From Crenobacter caeni (GTDB taxonomy: Bacteria > Pseudomonadota > Gammaproteobacteria > Burkholderiales > Chromobacteriaceae), in the NCBI RefSeq assembly GCF_010435965.1, contig NZ_JAAGAA010000005.1, positions 186,001 to 250,000 on the forward strand: 64,000 nt of DNA, given 5' to 3'. Made by a program: the position numbers and the translations under genes. Every line of letters starts with the position of its first letter. Position 1 is the stretch's first letter. Positions 48,461 to 56,779 of this stretch are shown piece after piece. A model generated the notes under the pieces. It was not told the DNA's origin and did not search any database. It was given only the letters and a program-made list of their open reading frames with translations.

Positions 48461-48468
48461 CATCGTCC
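48461..48468 (-). promoter_or_regulatory. GGACGATG motif facing the aldehyde dehydrogenase
   Basis: Reading leftward, GATCGGACGATGCCCGCG lies 77 bases before the aldehyde dehydrogenase start. A second half-copy (CGGACGAAGG) overlaps it on the plus strand, so the site is partly palindromic (TCCGATCGGA). Confidence 0.45.
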
Positions 48469-48558
48469 GATCGGACGAAGGCTTGGCGTTTTTCAATGTC
48501 TAACGCATTGATGTTCCACAAACACTATCCGCTTTGTGTATCTGTGGCTAGTCCTGGC

Positions 48559-48566
48559 GGACGATG
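48559..48566 (+). promoter_or_regulatory. GGACGATG motif upstream of the SDR-SDR-SnoaL-OYE unit
   Basis: TGGCGGACGATGCCGGG lies 64 bases before the SDR start at 48631. With the copy at 48461 it makes a divergent pair 90 bases apart in one 247-base intergenic region. Confidence 0.45.
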
Positions 48567-48630
48567 CCGGGCGCGCGCGCGCTCGTCAGCATCGTCAGGG
48601 CGGGGAGGTCCCGCCCAAGGAGAGCTGAAG

Positions 48631-49449
48631 ATGAGATTTGCAGGCAAGGTTGCGCTGGTTACCGGCGCAGGGCAGGGCATGGGGCGCGCGATCGCGCGCC
48701 AACTGGCAGCCGAGGGCGCCAGCGTGGTCGCGGTCGACATCAACCTCGCCGCGGCTGAAGAAACCGTCGCCGGTTTTGAAAGCTCGATGGCCCGCACGGT
48801 CAATATCGCCGACAGCGCCGCGGTCGCCGCCGTGTTCGCCGAAGTTGACGCGCGTTACGGCCGCTTCGACGTGCTGGTCAACAACGCCGGCATCGGCAAC
48901 TGCAAGAACGACGGTTTCGACAAGCTCCTGACCCGCCTCGCGCTGCGCGGCGAGCAGATAGCCCGCGGCGAGCCGGTCACCGTCTTCCCCGACCTGATCA
49001 TCGACATGGCCGACGAGGGTTGGCAGGGCGTGATCAACGTCAACCTCAACGGCACCTTTTACTGCACGCGCGAGGCGGTGCGCCTGATGGTCAAGCACGG
49101 CGTCAAGGGCAATATCGTCAACATCTCGTCGACCTCGGCGATCTCCGGCGAAGGCAGCCTGCACTACGCCGCGTCCAAGGCCGCGCTGCACGGCATGGCG
49201 CGCTCGCTGGCCCGCGAACTGGGCCCGCGCGGCATCCGCGTCAACAACGTGGTGCCCGGCCCGACCAACACCCCGATCATGCAGCAGGTCGGCCAGGACT
49301 GGATCAACAGCATGGTCGCCGCCATTCCGCTGGGCCGCATGGCCGAGCCGGAAGACATCGCGCGCACCGTCGCCTTCGTCGCGTCCGACGACGCGGCGAT
49401 GGTCACCGGCGCCGACATCGTCGCCAACGGCGGCAGCTACTTCAAGTAA
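48631..49449 (+). CDS. Short-chain dehydrogenase/reductase with internal insert
   Basis: This 272-residue SDR has TGAGQGMG, NNAGIG, the active-site S and YAASK motif, and a C-terminal VTGADIVANGGSYFK. An insert of roughly 25 residues around 105-130 (KLLTRLALRGEQIARGE) lies between strand 4 and helix 4, the region that shapes the substrate pocket. AAGGAGAG precedes the ATG. First gene of a four-gene unit with another SDR, a SnoaL-like protein and an Old Yellow Enzyme homologue. Confidence 0.86.
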   Translation: MRFAGKVALVTGAGQGMGRAIARQLAAEGASVVAVDINLAAAEETVAGFESSMARTVNIADSAAVAAVFAEVDARYGRFDVLVNNAGIGNCKNDGFDKLLTRLALRGEQIARGEPVTVFPDLIIDMADEGWQGVINVNLNGTFYCTREAVRLMVKHGVKGNIVNISSTSAISGEGSLHYAASKAALHGMARSLARELGPRGIRVNNVVPGPTNTPIMQQVGQDWINSMVAAIPLGRMAEPEDIARTVAFVASDDAAMVTGADIVANGGSYFK

Positions 49450-49459
49450 GGAGGCGGAC

Positions 49460-50236
49460 ATGGGCAAGAGACTGGCAGGCAAGGTCGCCTTCATCACCGG
49501 CGGCAGTTCCGGCATCGGCGAGGCCACCGCGCACCGCTTCGCGCAGGAGGGCGCGCATGTGTTCATCTGCGGCCGCCGCGAGGCGCCGCTGGCGGCGGTG
49601 GCCGAGGCGGTGCGCGCGCGCGGCGGCCGCTGCGACTATGTGGTCGCCGACGTCGGCGTCGAAGATCAGATCGCCGGCGCGATCGAGTCGGCGCGCGCCA
49701 GGGCCGGCCGCCTCGACATCGTCGTCAACAACGCGATGGCGTACAGCTGGGGCGCGATCGCCGACACCGAGCTGGACGCGTGGCGCTCGAACTTCACGAC
49801 CACCGTCGACGGCACCTTCTTCGGCACGCGCAGCGCGCTGCGCATCTTCCGCGAACAGGGCTCGCCCGGCGCCATCGTCAATATCGCGTCGATCTGCGGT
49901 CTGTTCGGCACCGCGTGGATGGCCGGCTACTCGGCGGCCAAGGCGGCGGTGATCAACTTCTCGCGCGCGGCGGCCAGTGAAGGCGCACCCAGCGGCGTGC
50001 GCGTCAACGTGGTGGTGCCCGGCGTGGTCGAGACGCCGGCGACCGCCGGCATGCTCTCCGACGAGAAGTCGCGCGCCGGCACCGAGCGGCTGATCCCGAT
50101 GAAGCGCGTCGGCCGGCCGGAAGAGCTCGCCAACGCGATCCTGTTCCTCGCCAGCGACGAGGCAAGCTACGTGACCGGCGCCGTGCTGTCGGTCGACGGC
50201 GGCCGCGCGGCCGACCTCGTGACCGCGCTGGAGTAG
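49460..50236 (+). CDS. Short-chain dehydrogenase/reductase
   Basis: This 258-residue SDR has TGGSSGIG, a changed NNAM (for NNAG), IASICGLFG with the active-site Ser, YSAAK and the C-terminal VTGAVLSVDGG. AAGGAGG precedes the ATG ten bases after the previous stop. In the context of the next gene it could oxidise the 3- or 7-hydroxyl of a bile acid before or instead of dehydration; the position is a guess. Confidence 0.86.
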   Translation: MGKRLAGKVAFITGGSSGIGEATAHRFAQEGAHVFICGRREAPLAAVAEAVRARGGRCDYVVADVGVEDQIAGAIESARARAGRLDIVVNNAMAYSWGAIADTELDAWRSNFTTTVDGTFFGTRSALRIFREQGSPGAIVNIASICGLFGTAWMAGYSAAKAAVINFSRAAASEGAPSGVRVNVVVPGVVETPATAGMLSDEKSRAGTERLIPMKRVGRPEELANAILFLASDEASYVTGAVLSVDGGRAADLVTALE

Positions 50237-50239
50237 GCG

Positions 50240-50869
50240 ATGCCCGAAATGACGCTCGAAGAAAGGGTCGACCGGCTCGAGTCGGTCGAGGCGATCCGCC
50301 AGCTTGCCGGACGCTACGCGCTGTCGCTCGACATGCGCGACCTGGACGCGCACGTCAACCTGTTCGCGCCCGACATCCGTGTCGGCCGCGACAAGGTCGG
50401 CCGCGCGCACCTGAAGGCCTGGGTCGACGACACGCTGCGTGACCAGTTCACCGGCACCTCGCACCATATCGGCCAGCACATCATCGAGTTCACCGATCCG
50501 GACCACGCCGTCGGTGTCGTCTACTCGAAGAACGAGCACGAGTGCGGCCGCGAGTGGGTGACCATGCAGATGCTGTACTGGGACGACTACGAGCGCGTCG
50601 ACGGCGTATGGGTCTTCCGCCGCCGCCTGCCGTGTTACTGGTACGCGAGCGACCTGAACGCGCCGCCGATCGGCGACATGAAGATGCGCTGGCCGGGGCG
50701 CGAGCCCTACCGTGGCACCTTCCACGAGCTGTTCCCGTCGTGGCAGGCGTTCTGGGCCGGCCGGCCCGACCGCGACACCCTACCCGAAGTGGCGGCGCCG
50801 GCGCCGGTGAACGGCTTCTTGAAGGCGATGCGCCGCGGCACGGCCGACCCGAAAATCCGCGTGCGTTAG
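50240..50869 (+). CDS. SnoaL-like (NTF2-fold) protein, probable bile-acid 7alpha-dehydratase type
   Basis: This 209-residue protein has the NTF2/SnoaL fold and opens MTLEERVDRLESVEAIRQL, much like the bile-acid 7alpha-dehydratase BaiE. The BaiE catalytic residues (known as Tyr30, Asp35, His83) have counterparts with matching spacing: Y26 and D31 (GRYALSLD) and H76 (SHHIGQH). Hsh2 of aerobic bile-acid degraders is of the same family. It would remove the 7alpha-hydroxyl from a 3-keto-4-ene steroid to give a 4,6-diene. Its C-terminal ~50 residues exceed BaiE. It sits three bases after an SDR and upstream of an ene-reductase homologue. Confidence 0.72.
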   Translation: MPEMTLEERVDRLESVEAIRQLAGRYALSLDMRDLDAHVNLFAPDIRVGRDKVGRAHLKAWVDDTLRDQFTGTSHHIGQHIIEFTDPDHAVGVVYSKNEHECGREWVTMQMLYWDDYERVDGVWVFRRRLPCYWYASDLNAPPIGDMKMRWPGREPYRGTFHELFPSWQAFWAGRPDRDTLPEVAAPAPVNGFLKAMRRGTADPKIRVR

Positions 50870-50922
50870 CGCCTGTCCACCTCACGCCGCCTACCCGTCA
50901 GGGCGGGCGGCCAGGAGTTTAC

Positions 50923-51984
50923 ATGCCCACCCTGTTCGACCCGCTCGCCCTGGGCGAGCTTAAGCTCTCCAACCGCGTCGTGATGGCGCCGATGACGCGC
51001 AACCGTGCCGATGCTGCCGGCGTGCCCGGTACCGCCATGGTCGACTATTACGCGCAGCGCGCCAGCGCCGGGCTGATCGTCGCCGAGGGCGCATGGCCCG
51101 AGCCGGAAGGGCAGGCCTACTGCCGTCAGCCCGGCATCTTCAGCCGCGAACAGGTGCGCGCGTGGCGGCGGGTGACCGACGCCGTGCACGAGGCCGGCGG
51201 GCGCATCGTGCTGCAGCTGATGCACGCCGGGCGCGTCGGCAGCCGCCAGATCAAGGGCGCGGGCGTGCGTACCGTCGCGCCGTCGGCCATCGCCGCGCGC
51301 GGCGAAATCTACACCGATAGCGCCGGCATGCAGCCCTTCGACACCCCTGTCGCGCTGTCCACCGCCGAGGTGCGTGCGGTAGTCGCCCACCACGGCGACG
51401 CTGCCGCCCGCGCGCTGGAAGCGGGCTTCGACGGGGTCGAACTGCACGGCACCAGCGGCTACCTGCCGATGACCTTCCTCTGCAGCGGCACCAACCTGCG
51501 CGACGACGAATACGGCGGCACGCTGGAGAACCGCGTGCGCTTCGCCGACGAGTGCCTGGCGGCGATGGCCGCCGCCTGCGGCGCCGGCCGCGTAGGCCTG
51601 AGGCTCAACCCAGGCAATACCTATAACGACACTTCGGACGCCGACCCGGCAGAAAGCCACGCCGCGCTGATGCGCGCCGCGGCGTGCCGCGGCATCGCCT
51701 ACCTGCACGTGATGCGGGCACCGCGAGACGACATCGACGCGTTCGCCCTAGCGCGCGAACACTTCGGCGACGCGCTGATCCTCAACGACGGCTTCGACGG
51801 CGCGGGTGCCGACGCGGCGGTGCGTGCAGGCGAAGGCGCGGCGGTGTCGTTCGCCCGCCACTACATCGCCAACCCTGACCTGGTGCGCCGCCTGCACCAA
51901 GGCCTGCCGCTGGCGCGCTTCGACCGCACAACGCTCTACACGGCGGGCGAGGCCGGCTACAACGACTACCCGCCGCTGGCGTAA
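50923..51984 (+). CDS. Old Yellow Enzyme-family NADH:flavin oxidoreductase
   Basis: This 353-residue FMN-dependent ene-reductase homologue has VMAPMTRNRA, LQLMHAGRVG and TNLRDDEYGG. The substrate-binding pair is altered: H175 is kept, but the Asn of the usual HGANGY is Ser178 (HGTSGYLPMTFL), while Tyr180 is kept. CCAGGAG precedes the ATG at 50923. Following a probable dehydratase, reduction of the new 6,7 double bond is an attractive role; reduction of another steroid enone is equally possible. Confidence 0.87.
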   Translation: MPTLFDPLALGELKLSNRVVMAPMTRNRADAAGVPGTAMVDYYAQRASAGLIVAEGAWPEPEGQAYCRQPGIFSREQVRAWRRVTDAVHEAGGRIVLQLMHAGRVGSRQIKGAGVRTVAPSAIAARGEIYTDSAGMQPFDTPVALSTAEVRAVVAHHGDAAARALEAGFDGVELHGTSGYLPMTFLCSGTNLRDDEYGGTLENRVRFADECLAAMAAACGAGRVGLRLNPGNTYNDTSDADPAESHAALMRAAACRGIAYLHVMRAPRDDIDAFALAREHFGDALILNDGFDGAGADAAVRAGEGAAVSFARHYIANPDLVRRLHQGLPLARFDRTTLYTAGEAGYNDYPPLA

Positions 51985-52004
51985 AGCCGGATGGGGCAGC
52001 ACAC

Positions 52005-52028
52005 AGGCCGGCGCGATGCCGGCCTTGT
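52005..52028. terminator. Stem-loop between converging OYE and diguanylate cyclase genes
   Basis: An 8-base stem (AGGCCGGC / GCCGGCCT) with loop GCGAT lies 20 bases after the OYE stop. The T tract is poor on the plus strand and absent on the minus strand. Confidence 0.55.
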
Positions 52029-52045
52029 CGTGCTGGGGATCGGGC

Positions 52046-53098
52046 TCAGGGCGCCGGCGCGCTGACCGCGCGGTTACGCCCGCCGGCCTTAGCCTGGTAG
52101 AGCGCGGAGTCGGCGCGGTCGATCAGCGACTGCAGCGTCACCGCACGGGCAGGCCGACTGGCCACGCCCAGGCTGGCGGTCAGCCACAACTGGCCGTGCT
52201 GGCCGTCCTGGATCGGCATGTGCTCGATGGCGCGGCGCAGCCGTTCGGCGGCCTGGGCGGCCTGCGCCGCGTCGGTTTGCGGCATCAGCACCAGAAATTC
52301 CTCGCCGCCCCAGCGCCCGACGAGGTCGCCCTGGCGCAGCGCCTGCTGGCACGCGTGCGCGATGGCCTGCAGCGCGATATCGCCGACGTGGTGGCCGTGC
52401 CGGTCGTTCACCAACTTGAAGTGGTCGATGTCCAGCATCAGCACGCTGAACGGCAGCGTGTCGCGCTCGGCGATGGCCAGCCACTCGGCCCCGCACGTCT
52501 CGAGGCCGCGGCGGTTGGGCAGACCGGTCAGCGGGTCGGACACCGCGAACCGTTCTGCCTGGCGCTGCCGCGCCTCGGTGCGTTCGATGATGCGGGCTGG
52601 CTCGACGGAGAGGGCGCTGACGCTCTCCTGGTCGTCGGTCATGTCGACCACCTCGCGCCACACGCTGAAGCTGCGCTGTTCGGGCGAGTAGTCGACGGCG
52701 TGGCCGCGCACCATCTTGCCGCGCTTGCCCAGCAGGTGCTGCGAGCACAGGCAGACCGGGCAGGCGAGGAAGGCGTTGCCGGTGTACTCGTACAGGCGGC
52801 GGTACGCGCCGTAACCGTACACGTTACGAAACGCGATGGTCGCGCCGCTGCCGGCCGCGTCCGCCTCGATGTCGATGCTGCTGGCAAAACCGTTGGCCTC
52901 GAACACGCGGATCAGCCGTCCGATGTCCTCGTCGTTGCCTTGCTCGTCGAATTCGAGCCCGTTCTCCAGCAGGTGGCCCAGGAACTCCTTGCCGACCTCG
53001 CGCATCACCTCGCCGCCTTCCAGGATGCCGTAGCGGCTGAGGACCCGGCCGTAGGCGAGCATCGCGGCCTCGAACAGGGTTTCGTGGAAATTTTTCAT
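52046..53098 (-). CDS. Diguanylate cyclase with Cys-rich N-terminal sensor
   Basis: This 350-residue protein has a C-terminal GGDEF domain (about 185-345) with the active-site motif GGEEF (264-268), so it should make c-di-GMP. The N-terminal region (about 1-160) is of unknown family, perhaps V4R/heme-NO-binding-like, and contains ACPVCLC (C113, C116, C118), which could bind metal or sense redox state. No transmembrane segment is seen. It interrupts the steroid island and has no motif of the island type upstream; instead an AT-rich leader precedes it. Confidence 0.85.
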   Translation of the reverse strand: MKNFHETLFEAAMLAYGRVLSRYGILEGGEVMREVGKEFLGHLLENGLEFDEQGNDEDIGRLIRVFEANGFASSIDIEADAAGSGATIAFRNVYGYGAYRRLYEYTGNAFLACPVCLCSQHLLGKRGKMVRGHAVDYSPEQRSFSVWREVVDMTDDQESVSALSVEPARIIERTEARQRQAERFAVSDPLTGLPNRRGLETCGAEWLAIAERDTLPFSVLMLDIDHFKLVNDRHGHHVGDIALQAIAHACQQALRQGDLVGRWGGEEFLVLMPQTDAAQAAQAAERLRRAIEHMPIQDGQHGQLWLTASLGVASRPARAVTLQSLIDRADSALYQAKAGGRNRAVSAPAP

Positions 53099-53129
53099 GG
53101 TGGCAGGCCTGCGGGGAGTAGCGATTGCT

Positions 53130-53190
53130 CAATCTGTCTGAAGATTATATATAAATATACATATGTAATTTCGCATTCTGATTCGATTGT
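53130..53190 (-). promoter_or_regulatory. AT-rich leader with a perfect -10 hexamer for the diguanylate cyclase
   Basis: This stretch is unusually AT-rich for the window (TATATATAAATATACATATG on the plus strand, about 53146-53165). On the minus strand TATAAT occurs at 53149-53144, about 50 bases upstream of the cyclase start. No clear -35 is visible. Such a segment could bind H-NS-like proteins. Confidence 0.4.
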
Positions 53191-53289
53191 TGATGTCGAT
53201 CAGTACCCTGCTGCCTCGGGCGTGGTGCCGGGTGGGTGCTACCCGCGAGAGACCGGCGTGGGTCAGTGCAAAGACTTGAGGAGGCCGCA

Positions 53290-53826
53290 ATGTGGGAAGA
53301 CGTGCTGGGGTTCTGGTTCGGCGAAGTCGCCCCCGCCCAGTGGTGGCGGGTGGACCCGGCGTTCGACGCACACCTCGCCGGGCGCTTCGGCGGGCTGTGG
53401 CGGCAGGCCGCGGCGGGCGAGCTGTTCGAGTGGCGCGCAAGCGCACGCGGGCGGCTCGCAGAAATCATCGTGCTCGACCAGTTCTCGCGCAATATCCACC
53501 GCGGCACGCCGCTTGCGTTTGCGCAGGACGCGATGGCGCTCGCGCTCGCGCAAGAGGCGGTCGCCGCCGGCGCGCTGGATGTGCTTGCCGAGACCGAACG
53601 CGGCTTCCTGCTGCTGCCTTATATGCATAGCGAGTCGCGGCTGATCCACGCGCACGCGGAGGCGCTGTTCAGGCAATACGCGGCCGAGGGCAGCTACCAG
53701 TTCGAACTCAAACACAAGGCCATCGTTGACCGTTTCGGCCGCTACCCGCACCGCAACGCGATCCTTGGGCGCACCTCGACGCCCGAGGAAACCGAGTTCC
53801 TCAAGCAGCCGGGGTCGGGGTTTTAG
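53290..53826 (+). CDS. DUF924 family protein
   Basis: This 178-residue protein belongs to the DUF924 family, a TPR-like alpha-helical fold of unknown function. Family motifs are present: VLGFWFGE, WWRVDPAFD, EIIVLDQFSRNIHRGTPLAFAQD, LLPYMHSES and GRYPHRNAILGR. GAGGAGG precedes the ATG at 53290. It appears unrelated to steroid catabolism. Confidence 0.9.
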   Translation: MWEDVLGFWFGEVAPAQWWRVDPAFDAHLAGRFGGLWRQAAAGELFEWRASARGRLAEIIVLDQFSRNIHRGTPLAFAQDAMALALAQEAVAAGALDVLAETERGFLLLPYMHSESRLIHAHAEALFRQYAAEGSYQFELKHKAIVDRFGRYPHRNAILGRTSTPEETEFLKQPGSGF

Positions 53827-53858
53827 GGAGGAGGCGCTAGGAAAAAAGGCGATGTACC

Positions 53859-53970
53859 AATTGAAAGTTGGTAGGTTGAGCCTGGGTGTTGCCGACGCGA
53901 GCCTACGCGGAAGGGTGGCTGCCGCAAGAACAGCCCGCGATGTCAGTAGCAGCACCACCAACTTTTAATT
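53859..53970. repeat. 112-base element bounded by 14-base inverted repeats (MITE-like)
   Basis: AATTGAAAGTTGGT (53859-53872) and ACCAACTTTTAATT (53957-53970) are inverted copies matching at 13 of 14 positions. If AATT is read as a 4-base target duplication, the ends are (G/A)AAAGTTGGT. The interior has no ORF of note and contains smaller inverted repeats such as GTAGG/CCTAC. It fills most of the 214-base gap between the DUF924 gene and tesG. Confidence 0.45.
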
Positions 53971-53980
53971 ACGACATGGC

Positions 53981-54013
53981 CAAAAGAAACACCCCGGCGC
54001 AAGGCCGGGGTGT
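53981..54013 (-). terminator. Intrinsic terminator of the tesDEFG operon
   Basis: On the minus strand a perfect 10-base stem (ACACCCCGGC / GCCGGGGTGT) is followed by TTCTTTTGG, 27 bases beyond the tesG stop. Confidence 0.85.
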
Positions 54014-54040
54014 CGTGCCAGGTCAGAGTGGTGCAAGGCT

Positions 54041-55069
54041 TCAGCGCAGGCCGCGCTCCCTCGCCAGCGTCAGCGCGGTGTCTTCGATCATGTCTTCCTG
54101 ACCGCCGACCATGCCGCGCCGGCCCAGTTCGAGCAGGAGTTCGCGGGCGGGGATGCCGTATTTGGCTTCGGCGCGCTTGGCGAACAGCAGGAAGGAGCCG
54201 TAGACGCCGGCAAAACCCAGCGTCAGCGCGTCGCGGTCGATGCGGATCGGGAAGTCCATGATCGGCACCACCAGGTCCTCGGCGACGTCGGAGATCTTGA
54301 ACACGTCGACGCCGGTCTCGATGCCCATGCGCTGGCACACCGCGATGAACACTTCAAGCGGCGTGTTGCCGGCGCCGGCGCCCAGGCCCGCCGCGGCGGC
54401 GTCGATGCGTGTTGCGCCTTCTTCCAGCGCGGCGAGCGAGTTGGCGACGCCCATCGCCAGGTTGTGGTGGCCGTGAAAGCCGATCTCGGTGCTGTCAGAA
54501 AGTACCTCGCGCACCGCGCGGATGCGCGCTGTAACGTCTTCGGGCAGCATGTAGCCGGCCGAGTCGGTGATGTAGATGCAGTTGGCGCCGTAACCCTCCA
54601 TCAACTTGGCCTGGCGGGCCAGGCCCTCCGGCGTGTTCATGTGCGCCATCATCAGGAAGCCTACGGTGTCCATGCCGAGCTTGCGCGCCATGCCGATATG
54701 CTGCTCGGAGACGTCGGCCTCGGTGCAGTGGGTGGCGACGCGGATGGTGGCAACGCCCAATTCGTGCGCCATCTTCAGGTGGTCGACGGTGCCGATGCCG
54801 GGGAGCAATAGCGCCGAGACGCGCGCCTGCTTGACGGTGCCGACTACCGCCGAGATGTATTCTTCGTCGCTGTGCGCCGGGAAGCCGTAGTTGACCGAGG
54901 CGCCGCCCAGCCCGTCGCCGTGGGTGACTTCGATCAGCGGCACGCCGGCCGCGTCGAGGCCGCGCGCGATGTCGACCATCTGGGTGAGCGAAATCTGGTG
55001 ACGCTTGGGGTGCATGCCGTCGCGCAGCGTCATGTCGTGGACGGTGATCTTCTTGCCGGTGAGGTTCAT
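54041..55069 (-). CDS. tesG: 4-hydroxy-2-oxovalerate/4-hydroxy-2-oxohexanoate aldolase
   Basis: This 342-residue DmpG-type aldolase cleaves 4-hydroxy-2-oxohexanoate from ring A to pyruvate and propanal. The metal- and substrate-binding residues R16, D17 and H20 (MTLRDGMH) and GFHGHHN are present. It forms a channelling complex with the acylating aldehyde dehydrogenase encoded directly upstream (10-base gap). Gene order D-E-F-G equals that of Comamonas testosteroni tesDEFG. Homologues in phenol or biphenyl pathways do the same chemistry on the C5 compound. Confidence 0.93.
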   Translation of the reverse strand: MNLTGKKITVHDMTLRDGMHPKRHQISLTQMVDIARGLDAAGVPLIEVTHGDGLGGASVNYGFPAHSDEEYISAVVGTVKQARVSALLLPGIGTVDHLKMAHELGVATIRVATHCTEADVSEQHIGMARKLGMDTVGFLMMAHMNTPEGLARQAKLMEGYGANCIYITDSAGYMLPEDVTARIRAVREVLSDSTEIGFHGHHNLAMGVANSLAALEEGATRIDAAAAGLGAGAGNTPLEVFIAVCQRMGIETGVDVFKISDVAEDLVVPIMDFPIRIDRDALTLGFAGVYGSFLLFAKRAEAKYGIPARELLLELGRRGMVGGQEDMIEDTALTLARERGLR

Positions 55070-55079
55070 CGCGCGCTCC

Positions 55080-55973
55080 TTACAGGGTGTCGAGCTTGAG
55101 CATGCCGCCTGCCAGCGCCTCGGCGGTGCGGCAGGCGGCGGCGGTCATGATGTCGAGGTTGCCGGCGTAGCGCGGCAGGTAGTCGCCCAGGCCCGCCACT
55201 TCCAGGTAGACCGACACGCGCTTGCCGTCGAACACCGGGCCATTGACCAGGCGGTAGCCCGGCACGTAGCGCTGCACCTCGGCGACCATCTCGTTGACCG
55301 AGCGGGTGATCGCCGCCTCGTCGGGCGTCTCGTCGGTCAGGCAGTGGATGGTGTCGCGCATGATCAAGGGCGGTTCGGCCGGGTTGAGCACGATGATGGC
55401 CTTGCCTTCGCGCGCGCCGCCGACGCTGGCCACCGCACCGGCGGTGGTGCGGGTGAACTCGTCGATGTTCTTGCGGGTGCCCGGGCCTGCCGAGCGGCTG
55501 GAGACGGTGGCGACGATCTCGGCGTAGGCCACCGGCTGCACGCGGCTGACCGCGTACACCATCGGGATGGTCGCCTGGCCGCCGCAGGTCACCATATTGA
55601 CGTTGGGTTCGTTAGCGGCCAGGTGCTCGGCGAGGTTCACCGGTGGCACGCAGTAGGGGCCGATCGCGGCGGGGGTGAGGTCGATCACCTTCACGCCCAG
55701 CGCGGTCAGCGCGTCCGAGTTTTCGCGGTGCACATAGGCGCTGGTCGCGTCGAACGCGATGCGGATGCCGTCGGCCTTCACGTGCGGCAGCAAGCCCGCC
55801 ACGCCGTCGGCGGTGGTCTTCAGCCCCTTGTCGCGGGCGAGGGCGAGGCCCTCGGATTCCGGGTCGATGCCGACCATCCATACCGGTTCCAGCACTTCGC
55901 TGCGCAACAGCTTGTACATCAGGTCGGTGCCGATATTGCCCGACCCGATCAGCGCGCACTTGATCTTTCCCAT
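55080..55973 (-). CDS. tesF: Acetaldehyde/propanal dehydrogenase (acylating)
   Basis: This 297-residue DmpF-type enzyme converts propanal (or acetaldehyde), NAD+ and CoA to the acyl-CoA. The NAD loop [10 protein letters not shown] and catalytic Cys130 ([10 protein letters not shown]) are present. The ATG at 55973 was chosen because CCAGGAGG lies just upstream; an ATG at 55991 overlaps the tesE stop and adds six residues. It takes its substrate through a tunnel from the aldolase TesG. Confidence 0.94.
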   Translation of the reverse strand: MGKIKCALIGSGNIGTDLMYKLLRSEVLEPVWMVGIDPESEGLALARDKGLKTTADGVAGLLPHVKADGIRIAFDATSAYVHRENSDALTALGVKVIDLTPAAIGPYCVPPVNLAEHLAANEPNVNMVTCGGQATIPMVYAVSRVQPVAYAEIVATVSSRSAGPGTRKNIDEFTRTTAGAVASVGGAREGKAIIVLNPAEPPLIMRDTIHCLTDETPDEAAITRSVNEMVAEVQRYVPGYRLVNGPVFDGKRVSVYLEVAGLGDYLPRYAGNLDIMTAAACRTAEALAGGMLKLDTL

Positions 55974-55987
55974 GTTCTCCTCCTGGT

Positions 55988-56779
55988 TCATTCGGTAAAC
56001 GCGATCGAGGCGCCGCCGAGCCTGTCGATCTGCATGGTGTAACGGTCGCCGGCCCGGATCGGCAGCAGGGGCGCGAGCGAGCCGGACAGGATCACTTCGC
56101 CCGCCTTGAACGGGATGCCGAAGCCACCCAGCGTGTTGGCAAGCCAGGCGACGGCTTCGGCCGGGTGGCCCTGCACCGCGCTGCCGTAGCCGCTGGCAAT
56201 GTGCTCGCCGTTCTTTTCGATATCCATGCGCAGCATGGCGAGATCCAGCCCGGCCACCGGTGTGTGGGTGTCACCGATCACGAACACGCCGCAGCTGGCG
56301 TTGTCGGCGACGGTGTCCTCGATCGCGATCTGCCAGTTGGCGATGCGCGAGTCGACGATCTCGAAGCAGGGCGCGACCCAGGCGGTCGCGGCGAGCACGT
56401 CTTCGAAGGAGACGCCGGGGCCTTGCAGGTCTTCCTTGAGCATGAAGGCGATCTCGCCCTCAGCGCGCGGCTGGATCAGGCCGGCGGCCTTGAGGCTCAC
56501 CGTGCTGCCGTTGTCGACGTGCATGCGGTCGGTCAAAAAGCCGAAGTCCGGCTGGTGCACGCCGAGCATCTCCTGCACCGGGCGCGAGGTGACGCCGATC
56601 TTCTTGCCGATCACGCGCTCGCCGTCGGCTTCGCGCATGCGCAGCATGGCGAGCGAAATGCGGTAGGCGTCGTCGATGGTCAGGTCAGGATGGCGGCCCT
56701 TGAGCGGCGGCAGGGTGCGCGCGCCCTGCAAGGCGGCGTAGAGCTCGCGGGCGAGCTCGTCGGTGAGGGCGTGGCTCAT
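55988..56779 (-). CDS. tesE: 2-hydroxyhexa-2,4-dienoate hydratase
   Basis: This 263-residue protein is of the MhpD/DmpE hydratase family. It adds water to the 2-hydroxydienoate released by TesD to give 4-hydroxy-2-oxohexanoate. Family motifs are [37 protein letters not shown] and the C-terminal GSLAPLLPI. The ATG follows AAGGAG and overlaps the tesD stop by four bases. Confidence 0.93.
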   Translation of the reverse strand: MSHALTDELARELYAALQGARTLPPLKGRHPDLTIDDAYRISLAMLRMREADGERVIGKKIGVTSRPVQEMLGVHQPDFGFLTDRMHVDNGSTVSLKAAGLIQPRAEGEIAFMLKEDLQGPGVSFEDVLAATAWVAPCFEIVDSRIANWQIAIEDTVADNASCGVFVIGDTHTPVAGLDLAMLRMDIEKNGEHIASGYGSAVQGHPAEAVAWLANTLGGFGIPFKAGEVILSGSLAPLLPIRAGDRYTMQIDRLGGASIAFTE

